From NCBI GenBank assembly GCA_003427395.1, contig BFEA01000131.1:2220010-2266782 (forward strand): a DNA stretch of 46,773 nucleotides, read 5' to 3'. Both the position numbers and the translations under genes were made by a program. This DNA is from Chara braunii. Taxonomy: Eukaryota > Streptophyta > Charophyceae > Charales > Characeae. Each line of letters opens with the position of its first letter. Within the stretch, counting starts at the first letter, position 1. The notes beneath the pieces were generated by a model. The model was not told the origin of the DNA. It did not search any database and saw only the letters and a program-made list of their open reading frames with translations. Below, one piece after another: positions 1-9,003 of this stretch.

Positions 1-42
<42 letters not shown>
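1..42. repeat. (GA)n microsatellite at window edge
   Basis: Uninterrupted GA dinucleotide run that begins at or before the window edge, so its full length is unknown. A purine-rich stretch follows to about base 95. Confidence 0.95.
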
Positions 43-45
<3 letters not shown>

Positions 46-106
46 GGGAGTCGATGAGGATTAGGAGGAAGTCGGTGACTGGGGGGGGAGGTTAAAGGTT
101 CATCAT

Positions 107-320
107 GCTTTTTTGTCTTTTTCTTCTCTATTTTTTTTCCGTATGTGTGTGTGAGAGAGAGAGATAGACGGGGGAAAGGAGGGTGAGGGGAAGCCGGCGA
201 GGTGGTGAGTGGTATAGCCGCGCCAAGTGCCAGGATGTCTTTTGTATTTTGTCTTTTGTCTTTTGAGTTTTTTTTTTTTTGTTTTGTTTTTGTGTGTGTG
301 TGAGAGAGAGAGATGGGGGG
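107..320. repeat. Two diverged copies of a T-rich/(GT)n/(GA)n segment
   Basis: The stretch about 107-166 and the stretch about 240-315 share the same order: a TTTTGTCTTTT-like start, a T-run, GTGTGTGTG, then GAGAGAGAGAGAT and a G-run. They look like a local duplication. No coding potential is supported here: the open frames are low-complexity products of the repeats. Confidence 0.6.
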
Positions 321-1020
321 GGACTGTGCCAAGCTGTCCGTTATGTGACTCTGACATGTGCTACTTCGTTTCTTCTTTGCGTTTTGCGTTCCCGGAAATG
401 CTCCAAGATGCTCTCATGTCAATGCTACTCCTGAGAAGTCCCCCACCCGAAGAGCAACTGCCAAGCAGATTGAATGCTGATTTGATTGTTTCATTCATAC
501 AATGCAAAACCTGCGTAACATCAGTGTCACTCCTATAGTTGGAGCCGACTTCCTTCAACTTCCCTGGGCCAATCGTCAATGACATCATCCGAGCCCACCA
601 AANTGAGACTCACCCACACACGCATGCACTTGCGCACATAGCGTAAGAACTCAACAAGTAAGCACGGGGCATGCATACATGCAATATGGATTGATCACAA
701 ACATATGCAGAGAACACAACAAACAAAGTCTGATCTGAATGTTCAGCTGCAAAAACATCAACGGGACAATGGACAGGATTTTCTCAGAAAAGTGCAGAGT
801 TCTTGCACATCACAAAACAAAAACGATGCTGCGAAGGTAATGGCTCCCCAAACAAAACACCCAAAGATAAAGGGAAAAAAAGGCTCGACGGCATATGATA
901 GGGGAGTTCCTTATGCTTTTTCTTTCTTTTGTGCTTTTTTCCTTTTTTGTTTTTGCGGGCGAAGCCGCAACGGGTCATCTAGTAAGGAATGAGAACCTCT
1001 ATAAGACCATCTGAATATTC
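321..1020. other. No gene recognised
   Basis: Mixed-composition DNA with one undetermined base at 603. Short open frames on both strands show no recognisable motif. I see no RNA gene or inverted repeat. Confidence 0.5.
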
Positions 1021-1110
1021 GGATGACTGGCTAATGGAGGTGGCTGGCATACTGCTATCATACTATGCCTAGCATCCAACCTTTAGAACAACCTGGGCTT
1101 AAACCACCAG
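1021..1110 (+). repeat. Dispersed repeat, partial copy of the tRNA-derived family at 23.7 kb
   Basis: The stretch TATGCCTAGCATCCAACC and the following ACAACCTGGGCTTAAA match the region at 23727-23765 (TATGCCTAGTAGCCAGCC, ACAACCTGGACTTAAA) in order and spacing. The B-box-like part present at 23788 is not retained here. The copy ends at AAACCACCAGTACC, a palindromic motif seen elsewhere in the window. Confidence 0.6.
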
Positions 1111-1151
1111 TACCTTTCCACAATGCCCAGAGCCGGCCCCAGTCGCGAAAT

Positions 1152-1350
1152 GGCTGGCGGGGCCAGCCAGATACGTCAGCGTCGCCCCACGACCGGTATA
1201 TGGGAAAGGTTGTCGTGGCGGTTAACAAGGAAATTTGTTACCCCTGCGAATTGGCTGGCAGGTCCAGCCAGATACGTAGGCGTCGCTTCGAGTTTTCGTG
1301 GTGCGCAGGGCGAATTTGGCCCCATGGTCGATATATGGGAAAGGTACTGG
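1152..1350 (+). repeat. Tandem pair of about 100-bp units with GGCTGGC hairpins
   Basis: Unit one starts at 1152 and unit two at 1253. Each begins with GGCTGGC, two to five bases, then GCCAGCC (a short hairpin), followed by AGATACGT, GGCGTCGC or a close variant, CGATATATGGGAAAGGT or a close variant, and a second conserved block. Related GGCTGGC...GCCAGCC hairpins occur near 19303 and 19573. Confidence 0.6.
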
Positions 1351-1359
1351 TGGATTAAG

Positions 1360-1850
1360 GGAAGGAAAAACAAAACAAAACAAAACAAAACGGATATCCT
1401 GCCGACCACTGGTGCCTGAGACTGCTGTCCGGTCACCAGCACCCCTAGCATCCACTCGGGTTGTTCTTGTAAAAAAAAAAGAAAATCCCATCAAGGAATG
1501 AATGGTACATGGAAAAGTATGCGAAGTGGTAGACACTGACTGGGGTCTGAGGGAGTGGGTGGTGGGCTGGAGAGTTGATGATCGAGGGATGGGTGGGCTT
1601 TGTGAAGGGGAAACCTGTCGTTTAACCCGATTGTTTTATAACCTGTCAGATTCATTATCATGCTGCGTTTACTGGGCCTGACGCACTGAGGATTCCTCTC
1701 GACGCTCCGTAACGGTTGCAGTATTTTCCTCAGGTAGACTGCGAGAACCCCATCCTTGTCGGGTAATAGACACTGAGGGTGAGAGCACCTGCCCAGCTTG
1801 GGGAAACTGAAATTCAATTGCTTCACTGCAGGATGTTTCCCTGGGCCCGA
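1360..1850. other. No gene recognised
   Basis: A repeated AAAAC tract at about 1370-1390 is followed by mixed sequence. A 221-codon minus-strand open frame covers this stretch and runs into the next repeat, but it has no recognisable domain and overlaps dispersed repeats, so I do not call it. Confidence 0.4.
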
Positions 1851-1935
1851 TTCCCAGCAGGTGCTGATCCCCACCAATAGATGGAGCAGCCCAACAGATA
1901 AGCCCTCAATTCTGCCGGTACTGGGAGTATTACCA
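1851..1935 (+). repeat. SINE-like family copy (no poly(A) tail here)
   Basis: Contains CCCAGCAGGTGCTGATCC, then CCCACCAATAGATGGAGCAG, then AAGCCCTCAATTCTG. The same three blocks in the same order occur at 25735-25795. Shorter copies occur on both strands between 18 and 34.5 kb. Confidence 0.7.
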
Positions 1936-2705
1936 AGCTCTTCTGTTATGCCGTAGCTTGCTGAAAACGGCGGTCCAATGTGACAAACTGTTCGCTGCAA
2001 CCGTGCGGGGGGGATTGGCTGAGTCGGAATGGCCTGGTGGATTGCATGATGCCTGTCTTTTTTTTTCTCGTCTCTTTCGACTGAAGACTGGTCTGGTCCC
2101 ACGACGGTTGATAGTTGATCGCGCCTCAGCGAGCGCGACGAATATACGGTTGCCATAACTTCTTTCTTGTTCTGCTGTGGGAAATGAGAATTTTGGCGCT
2201 ATTGTCACGCGGGTAAATCTTTTTAAATTTTCAACTGACGTCGAGCCCCCACGGGGCTCTCGGAATTTGCTTTGTTCGGATTTTCTTTTTGCAATCAGGA
2301 CTTAGATTAGGAATTTCGGCGCATCTCAATTTCTGCTGCACGACGCTTCCTGCTTGCGCACACTCGGCCGCGCCAGGAACTGTGTTTTGACTTTCCCACG
2401 CCTTAATTTCATATGTAACTGTAATCTTTATTTGGCGGGCGTAACTATCGAAGGTATACAGTCTTTACTAATAGGTGTTTTCATTTATGTAATAAATTTG
2501 TGACCGCAATCCTCTTGTTCTTGATATATTTTGTGGCACCTTTGCACGGGCATACCTCTCCCCCATCCTATTGCATGAACGGATCGATGTGTGGAGTGTG
2601 GCTACGTCGCCCACGCCACGGCCTGACCATGTAGGCGTAAGCACTTCCTTCCTCATTCCTCCCACCTGAACACGATCCCGAGTATCTCGCGCAAAACATG
2701 GATGC

Positions 2706-2730
2706 TATAAATCTCGCGCTTGCTATAAAT
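2706..2730 (+). promoter_or_regulatory. LTR A TATA boxes (duplicated)
   Basis: TATAAAT occurs at 2706-2712 and again at 2724-2730, each preceded by GC and followed by CTCGC. Copy B has one TATAAAT at 12512 and copy C one at 15116, at the same place in the LTR. Conservation across three copies supports a real LTR promoter. Transcription would start about 30 bases downstream, around 2750-2760. The second box in copy A looks like an 18-bp local duplication. Confidence 0.65.
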
Positions 2731-2810
2731 CTCGCAAGCGCGATTAATTCACTCTCTAAGACTTTCTGGAGTTAGCGCGGTCGAGAGGATCGACTAACAA
2801 GGAGGAGGTC

Positions 2811-2820
2811 GCAGGTGAGT
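2811..2820 (+). promoter_or_regulatory. Conserved 5' splice donor in LTR leader
   Basis: CAG followed by GTGAGTAAG is a near-perfect eukaryotic splice donor, with the GT at 2815, about 85 bases after the TATA box. The same donor appears in copy B (GT at 12602) and as AAG/GTGAGT in copy C (GT at 15216). A leader intron is inferred. A pyrimidine-rich TTTAG near 3168 is one possible acceptor, but it is mutated in copy B. Confidence 0.5.
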
Positions 2821-3584
2821 AAGAGAGCTGGGCGATCTGAGAGCTGGTGCTGATCGTGCGGGGTTGACGTGGGGCCGCGACGGACTGTGGCACACGGGCG
2901 AACCTGACGGGCATGCTCAGGCTAAGCAGGGTGACAACTTGGCGTAGGTGCAAGGCGAAAAACTGCTCACATCGGGACGTTGTGAAGAGAGAAAGAGAGA
3001 GCCTGAGAGTGAGAGAGAGACGGGAAGTATGCGATGAGCTTCTTCTTCTATCCCTCTAAGCCATTTTGATTCTTCTTCTTCCCTTCTGAGCAATTTTAGT
3101 ATCCGGCGCAAGTTGCCTTTGTTTCTTTCAATCGACATCTCGGATCTTTTCTTCACTTGTCTTTAGTGATTGAGACTGTTTCTCCCATTTTGTTCTCCCC
3201 TCTATATGGATGGACCCCATTGATTGGTTAATTGCCTACGATTGAATTTTGTACGATCCTGATGCATGAATGATTGTCACCTTCCTTCTTTTTTGTTTAT
3301 GTATGCATAAAACTGGACGCGTGGACGATGGGTATTTGTCTGTCGAAATTAAACAAGCATGTTAGATGATCAAATGTCTGTCTCGCCATAGGGCTATCCA
3401 CCCTTGGTTAAGAGGCCATCACATACGAGACCTGGGTCATTAGTCATTGTCTGTTGGACCGAAGGGCAGGCCTTGTGCACCCACGTGTAAGCCCGATTAG
3501 AAGAACGTGGCCTACACGCGTGTTTGCAGTGCCTGTGCTCGGTCCAACTTTTTGAATGACTGAGTCGCCACCTCACCCCACTGC

Positions 3585-4161
3585 ATGAATATTGAACTCC
3601 CTTTTCGTATTACTGAATGCGAGTGTTTGAGAGATCCAGAATTTTTGGAGTATTGGGAGCACGTGTGTCTGTCCGCACGACCGAGGAGAGAATTTCGTGA
3701 ATTTTCATGCCCGATGGGAAACGAGCGCATCTGCGAGTGGGATATCGATCGAGCTCGAGAGCGCGTTCTCCACCACCCGAAATTCCCCAGCTCGTACACG
3801 TGTCACCTTGTCACGGAACCAGGATATAATTAATATGGAAACCGACTTCCCTCCCTACCACCGGGTACTGCCCTTCCATTCGCGGACCATCCTCCCCTGG
3901 CGTGCAATCGCTCCGTATTGGCCCGAACCCCCGTGCTCGGAGTGCTTGCAAGACCACGAGTATCGGGCCTCTGGTTTCATCAAACCAACCTGCTCGGAGG
4001 AAGAACGACGGGCGCACAACCTTCGGCTACGGCCAGCCGCGTCGAATTCTGAGACCAGTGACGCGCGACGCCAACAAGTGGTCAGACAGCGTAGCCATAG
4101 CGTCCCGACCGTGCACCAAATACGAGTCCAACTCAGACGATGGAACCAACAGAGGTGGTAG
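3585..4161 (+). pseudogene. LTR-encoded ORF, copy A (frameshifted)
   Basis: The ATG at 3585 opens a frame that runs to about 3830. A one-base shift then moves the homologous protein to the next frame, which continues to the stop at 4161. Compared with copy C, the first part shares PF-IT--E-LR---F-EYW and GNERICEWDI. The second part shares a Cys pair (PPCSEC) followed by EYRASGF, a charged region rich in Arg, and the tail VPTVHQIR. Base changes against copy C concentrate at third codon positions. I do not recognise the family. It is not an obvious gag, pol or env protein. Its place in the transcribed LTR means it would be the first ORF of the genomic RNA. Confidence 0.6.
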
Positions 4162-4358
4162 CCCACCGCTCAGGAAACACAAAAACAGACTTTGATCCGC
4201 ACCTATCCTCTTGCATCCCTATCTCTGAACTTGCCTCAAGAGATCTCAGTTCCGACCTGGGACTCCACCCCCACTTTCCCAAAAATCCTTGGCACACGCC
4301 TTTTCGCACTTCCGGGCCCACTCACACTTCGATCAGGAAGTCGCGCCGGGCGTGAGGT

Positions 4359-4371
4359 TGGTATCGGAGCC
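4359..4371 (+). other. Primer binding site, initiator-Met tRNA type
   Basis: TGGTATCGGAGCC immediately follows the left LTR. Plant Ty3/gypsy elements commonly use TGGTATCAGAGC, complementary to the 3' end of initiator Met tRNA. This copy differs by one base (A to G at the eighth position). The position fixes the 3' boundary of LTR A and the plus-strand direction of the element. Confidence 0.8.
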
Positions 4372-4619
4372 GACACGTGGCAGGCTCAAAGATTGCCAAT
4401 AAGGTAGGATACAAGGGACGATCTAACGAACAGAGGGTGTCCTAGACAGAGGAACGCACTGTGCTGCGACCCTATAATAACCAGAAGTAGATCGGCAGGT
4501 CGACAGGCTGCCAATATGAAGGCCCATCCGACACCGAATGCAAGTGGGGCCCTGGCCCCTCGAGCACGAGCGCCAACAACCCTGCCTGATCTATATACCT
4601 TTTTGACCCTGCACATCAT
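4372..4619 (+). other. Leader between primer binding site and gag
   Basis: No protein motif is visible in this stretch. It holds several stop codons in all three forward frames and probably represents the untranslated leader or the eroded 5' part of gag. Confidence 0.4.
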
Positions 4620-5377
4620 TTGGCCGGAGCATGGCTAGGCACACTGCAAGCATAACAATACGACAATGATGAGGCTAGGATCAACATCCCCGCCCGGTTG
4701 GGAGGGGATGCACACCACTGGTTTACCACTTATGTATGGGTCGATCTCCCGACCTTCGAAAAAGACTTCCTAAACAGGTTCGATTACATCCACTCTGAGC
4801 AGGCTTTCTTTATGATCAAAGACCGAGTTCAGAAGCCCCTCGAATCCGTCGTCAAAAACCACAGTAGGTTTTATAGGCTATTTGTTAAGTCAGAACGAGG
4901 TGAAAATGTCGGGAGGGATTTGTTTATCGATGGACTCTGAAGTCGAAAGATGAGGGCCAAGCTGCAAAAGAAGTTCTCCCCCATCAACCATACCACGCAA
5001 CAAATCATGGACGAGGTAGAAGAAATGGAGGGATAGTTCGCTGCTAGCTTCCTGGAAGGGGAGGATCACACCAAGGAAGAAGACTCTTTAGAATTCAAGT
5101 TAGCCAGGGCGAAGGCCGAGTTAGCTGCGCTTCAAAACAAATTTGAAAACATAGCCTTTGTCTCCGGACCCGTCACTTACCTAAGAATGACATCTGACAC
5201 AACCACGGGACTGCCTATAATGGTCGCCCCTACGCCTCCCCCACCTGCGCCTCCTCCGGAACCTCCGCAAAACCAAATGAGCCAAACACAATATTGGAGC
5301 TGAGCCGAACGTTAATTAGTCTGATGCAAGAGAGCAAAAAAGAATAGCGTGAGGACAATGCTCGAATAGAGTCTATA
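4620..5377 (+). pseudogene. gag capsid region (retrotransposon gag), broken
   Basis: The frame through 4698-4940 encodes GGDAHHWFTTYV and PTFEKDFLNRF, then V-KNHSRFYRLF. This is the W--F---F---F layout typical of the retrotransposon gag domain (family knowledge). Stop codons interrupt it at 4938-4940 and 5034-5036, but homologous-looking sequence continues in the same frame to about 5300. It includes a charged helix (ARAKAELAALQNKFEN) and a proline-rich stretch near 5230-5270. No intact start is visible, and several in-frame stops near 5300-5380 end this frame. Confidence 0.7.
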
Positions 5378-5707
5378 ATGAGATTGATGCGCCCTATCGT
5401 TGTTCGAGTTGTGCCTATAACACAGGCAACAGCCCCTGCCCATACTGTAGGTGGTGCAGCGGCTAATCTAGGCATTTGCTACATGTGTCACCAGCCCCGC
5501 CACCTGGCTCGGGACTGCCCCAAACGACCAGCACAAGTCCGGGTAGGTGCTGCCCCTATGGCAGCAACACCAATAGCCAACGGGCCAGGAAGAGTAGGCA
5601 CGATGATCGAGGAAACGGAAGGAGGGGGAAACATGATGGTTACCACTGAGAAGCGGCGGAACTCATCCCGCTCGATCAGTACATCTCGTTGGGTTACCCA
5701 AGAATGA
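5378..5707 (+). pseudogene. gag nucleocapsid zinc knuckle
   Basis: In a frame shifted from the capsid part, residues 34-47 form CYMCHQPRHLARDC, a perfect C-X2-C-X4-H-X4-C knuckle (bases 5477-5518), followed by PKRP. Such knuckles bind genomic RNA in retroelement gag proteins. The upstream part is alanine- and valine-rich and the downstream part Gly/Ala/Pro-rich, as in other gag tails. The frame closes at 5707. The frame difference from the capsid part indicates an indel near 5340. Confidence 0.85.
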
Positions 5708-6114
5708 GAATGATTGGAACCATCCAACCAGCGAGCGAACGACGAGAAGTTGTGGAATGAAGACCGTCCCCCGAAGAAATGAAATTTGGTGGCCCGACGT
5801 CCGTTACAGAACTTACAGGAGAAATCTATGTCCCGAACATCGTCCGAACTCTGGATCATCGGATCCCCTTGCCCATCAGACATCAACCGTCCATATCAGA
5901 ACAGACAAATGAGCGACTGCTGGAGCATTGCAAGGCCAACCGGAAACGGTTTGCCCTGACAAGGCAGGCAACCATCAAAGGAAAAGCCCCCGCCTGCGAA
6001 GACAAACCCGATGTTCCTAGCACCTCGGACCCGATATGATTAGGACTCATTCAGAAAGATGATCATTTCCTTCGCATTAAGGCCATTCCGTGGAAATCCG
6101 CGGAATGTGACATA
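5708..6114 (+). pseudogene. gag-pol junction region, degraded
   Basis: An 86-codon frame (5779-6039) ends in a Lys-rich, Pro-rich segment (KGKAPACEDKPDVPSTSDP) that could be the spacer before the protease. I see no specific motif. A short frame follows (HFLRIKAIPWKSAECDIEV) that leads directly into the protease. Confidence 0.45.
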
Positions 6115-6975
6115 GAAGTTTGGGGAAATCCGGACAACGCTATCGTCGATTCAGGAGCCGCGGTCCTAGCCATTTCCTTGAGGGTTGTAGAAAGAGCAAG
6201 AAGAAGAAAGGATCATATCCCGTTAGCGGAAGGAGACCATATTGTCTCCGCAGACGAGGAAAAAATCAAGGTAGCAGGAAGGATGACGAACGTTGCGTCT
6301 TGATTAAAAAAAGGTTAACTGACCCCCCATTTTTCACCTCAATTTATAAGAAAACCATATGGCCATCCCAAGCAAACTTCACACCAATCTATAGAGTGCA
6401 CTTCTTACTAACATATTATAAAAAAAAATACAAAAAAATAAAAATAAAAACACATAAAACAGCAACTCAAAAGTGCATTTTCAAGCAATTTTGCCAAAAA
6501 ACAACTTTATCAAAATTTCAGGATTTTCAGGATGATTAACAGCACAAATTCTAATAACCCAGATGACACCAAATTTGACACACAGCAAGCTTGTCCTAAA
6601 ACAAAAATAGGCAAAAACAAAATTTCCAAAAAAACACAAAATTTGACCCCGAAACCCTAATTTCAGGATCATTCATCGTTACCTAGGGCCGAAAAGTGGG
6701 GGTCCCCGTTAACCACTTGTGTCTTGATTGGGAAAAGTTCACGCGTTTGGAGATATCGTGGTATTAGACGTAAATACGTACGATGTTCTTGTGGGATTAC
6801 CGGCCCTTACCACACTGAGAGCCAACCTCGACTTCGAAAGACAAGCAATCATCCTTCGGAATACGGGTGGGAAGTCGTATGTTATCCCGATAGGTCTAAC
6901 TCCCCGGACTGTACTCCCTACGACCTGGAAGACTCCCCCCGGTAGTGAAGAACCACTCCACGTAATCACTTAGAG
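6115..6975 (+). pseudogene. Aspartic protease (retropepsin), split by a MITE
   Basis: The left part (6115-6300) contains AIVDSGAAVLAI, with the catalytic Asp-Ser-Gly at 6148-6156 (family motif D-S/T-G). The right part (6728-6973) contains YDVLVGLPALTTL and DFERQAIILR, the usual C-terminal pattern of gypsy retropepsins. The 415-bp insertion at 6306-6720 lies between them. Without the insertion and one copy of its 9-bp target duplication the two halves are in the same frame, apart from a TGA at 6301 that could be a mutated CGA. So the protease was probably readable when the MITE landed, or lost its frame soon after. Confidence 0.8.
6297..6729. mobile_element. MITE, 415 bp, with 9-bp target duplication
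   Basis: The element spans 6306-6720 and is flanked by direct repeats GTCTTGATT at 6297-6305 and 6721-6729. Its ends are imperfect inverted repeats of about 30 bases: the left has GGTTAACTGACCCCCCA then TTTTC, and the right end reads, on the other strand, GGTTAACGGGGACCCCCA then CTTTTC. The interior is AT-rich and codes for nothing recognisable. A 9-bp duplication points to a Mutator-like mobiliser (inference). A second member lies at 24925-25063. Confidence 0.88.
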
Positions 6976-7573
6976 GGAACCCCTCGAGGAAATGGATGAA
7001 AGGGAAAAAGAACCGGAGCTGTCAAGTAACTCCTCTGAAGGCGAGAATGAAAGGGACCCCGAGATTTGGGGTATGGTGCACCAACGGGTTCATTACCCTG
7101 TGCGACAGAAAACATCGAAAACATTCGTCCTTACGGAATGAATCCTCCAGCGGACGCGAGCCTTAGTTCTAGGGGAGCCGCTCGTCCAAGTGTCCCGAAT
7201 GGCTGATTCTTCAGAACCCCTCCGAACCCTGTACGAGGCCACCACCCCGCTTCTCTCGAGATACAGCGACAAGAAAGCGTTCTGCGACATTTCGGGACTG
7301 CCCTGTTCTCTGCTTTGTGCAGGGAAAGAGGTCCGATTGCTGCGACAGGGTGCCGAGGACGGAACTTTGGAACCCCGTGGGCGTGGCAACCCATACAAAC
7401 TCAGGATCAGGATCGTGGAAAAATTAGTTCGTTTGCAAGATATCGACGACGGGGTAACACCAGAAGAGCACGTGGCAATCCGGGAAATAGACGCCCAGAT
7501 GGTCACCACGGTGTTCTCCTAGCGATCCGACAATTCGTTCGTCTCCGCCCCTCCGCCAGGGAACGGTGGTAAA
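6976..7573 (+). pseudogene. Protease-RT linker of pol
   Basis: Open stretches here (for example 7190-7522, 110 codons, ending in ALREIDAQ-type charged sequence) lie between protease and reverse transcriptase. I recognise no domain. The codons LEPRGRGNPYKL and DDGVTPEEHVAIREID look protein-like but broken, with stops between fragments and different frames used. Confidence 0.4.
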
Positions 7574-8175
7574 ATGGGTACGAAACAGTTTACGGTTAAC
7601 ATACACATACAACTCTATGAGCTACATGTGCCCCAGTACGTGCCCGACGAAACCCATCGACTCATCGCAAATATCCTAACCGAATATCGACGAGCGATTA
7701 GCGTCGAAGACATGGATATCGGGTTGTCGTTAGTTATTCAGCATGAAATCCAAACCGGAACGCACCCCCTAATCCATTGAAAGCCATACCGGTACTCCCT
7801 CACCGAACGTAAGACAGCGTTGGAGTGAATCAAGGAATTCGAAGTTAACGGTTGGATTGAGCCCGTTACTAGACCCTGGTAATTCCCCGTGGTCCCAGTC
7901 CCAAAGAAGAACGAGTCGATTCGCATATGCATCGATTATAGGAAGTTGGATGATATCACGATCAAGGATGTGTACCCTCTCCCTAGGATTGATGATTTGT
8001 TGGATGCGATTGGGTGTGCTAGATATTTTAGTAAGTTTGATATCCGCCATGGGTTCCATCATATCCTGGTTAAGGAGGAGGATCGGTCGAAAACAACGTT
8101 CGTATTGTTCGAAGGCACTTGACAGTGGGTTCGTTGCCCTATGGGAATATGCAATGCACCATCTACCTTTCAGCG
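7574..8175 (+). pseudogene. Reverse transcriptase, N-terminal half only
   Basis: The frame beginning at 7574 holds the typical gypsy RT sequence: a start region with HEIQTGTHPLIH, then GWIEPVTRPW, then PVVPVPKKNESIRICIDYR, then YPLPRIDDLLD, then the motif-A Asp in YFSKFDIRHGFHHI, then PMGICNAPSTFQR. In-frame stops occur at 7778, 7826, 7880 and 8120. The sequence then jumps at about 8175 directly into the connection region before RNase H, so the YxDD catalytic motif and the thumb, about 100 residues, are missing. This copy cannot have made active RT. Confidence 0.9.
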
Positions 8176-8997
8176 TACTACCGCAAGTTTATCAAGGGGT
8201 TTGCGGCGATCGCTCGGCCCCTGACAAACCTCCTACGGAAAGATCAACCACTCAAGTGGGATGCGGAGTGCGAGCAGATCTTTGTCACTTTGAAGGAGGC
8301 CCTCGCCTCCGCATCTATTTTGATTCTGCCCGATCCTGGGAAACAGTCCATTCTCATTACAGACTGGCAACCTGAGGCGATTTTCGCTATTTTGGCCCAG
8401 AAGGGGAAGGACGGCTGCGAATACGTCATCGAGTATGCTTCGCGAACTGTACCAGATGAAAGAAGGAACAATTCGGCCCCACAAGACGAATGCTACGCGG
8501 TCGTCTGGGGAATTCAACACTTCCATCTGTATCTGTACGGACAGAAGTTCCTCCTTGTCACGGATCACGAGCCCCTGCTAGCTCTCAAAAGGCTCACCAA
8601 CTACAGGAGCATGATTGGTCGATGGGCTGTTCGGCTACAAGAGTACGACTTCGACATCATTCATCGAAAGACGGAAAAGCACGGGAACGCGGATGGGTTG
8701 ACACGACTGCGTCGGCCAAGCAAGGTGGCAAAAGGTGAGGAGATTACCTCGTGGAAGGAGCCAGAGCCAGCCAAGAGCCCCCGTACGGAGAAGTGGTCAT
8801 TCTCCACCGACCTTTCAAGAAGTGACACGTACACACAATGGCGATGGGTGGAGAAGGTAACTCTAGAGACCCTTTTTCTCCCCTCTCATCCTCTTCTCTC
8901 CTTTCCTTGCCTGACAAATTTTGTTATTTTTGCGAAGCAATATCGAGGGTCTATTCGGTTCCCATGCGTCCTAGTGGGGAGGGATATGTCGAGTGGG
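8176..8997 (+). pseudogene. RNase H domain and tether of pol
   Basis: After the RT deletion the frame reads YYRKFIKGFAAIARPL and NLLRKDQPLKWD, the usual RT-RNase H connection. RNase H follows: ILITDWQPEAIFAILAQ (first acidic residue kept, later Ala-Ser lost), ECYAVVWGIQHFHLYLYG (second acidic residue), VTDHEPLLAL, and HGNADGLTRL at the C-terminus. The segment 8720-8997 is a low-similarity tether to integrase and ends at an in-frame TAG (8998-9000). The frame is shared with the integrase downstream. Confidence 0.85.
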
Positions 8998-9003
8998 TAG
9001 ACT

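Larger units (their letters stand above)
2016..4358 (+). mobile_element. 5' LTR (copy A), about 2.34 kb
   Basis: Homology with copy B begins at TGGCTGAGTCGG and ends at GGGCGTGAGGTT. The LTR starts with TG but I do not see the canonical terminal CA, so the end is placed by alignment and by the adjoining primer binding site. Inside, in order, are a putative U3 of about 0.7 kb, duplicated TATA boxes (2706 and 2724), a splice donor at 2815, a GA-rich patch at 2986-3026, and an ORF-bearing segment (3585-4161). It is far longer than typical gypsy LTRs. Confidence 0.88.

Noticed and set aside
1491-2156. 221-codon minus-strand frame
   Set aside because: Covers a SINE-like copy and the LTR start; no domain and not conserved in the other LTR copies.
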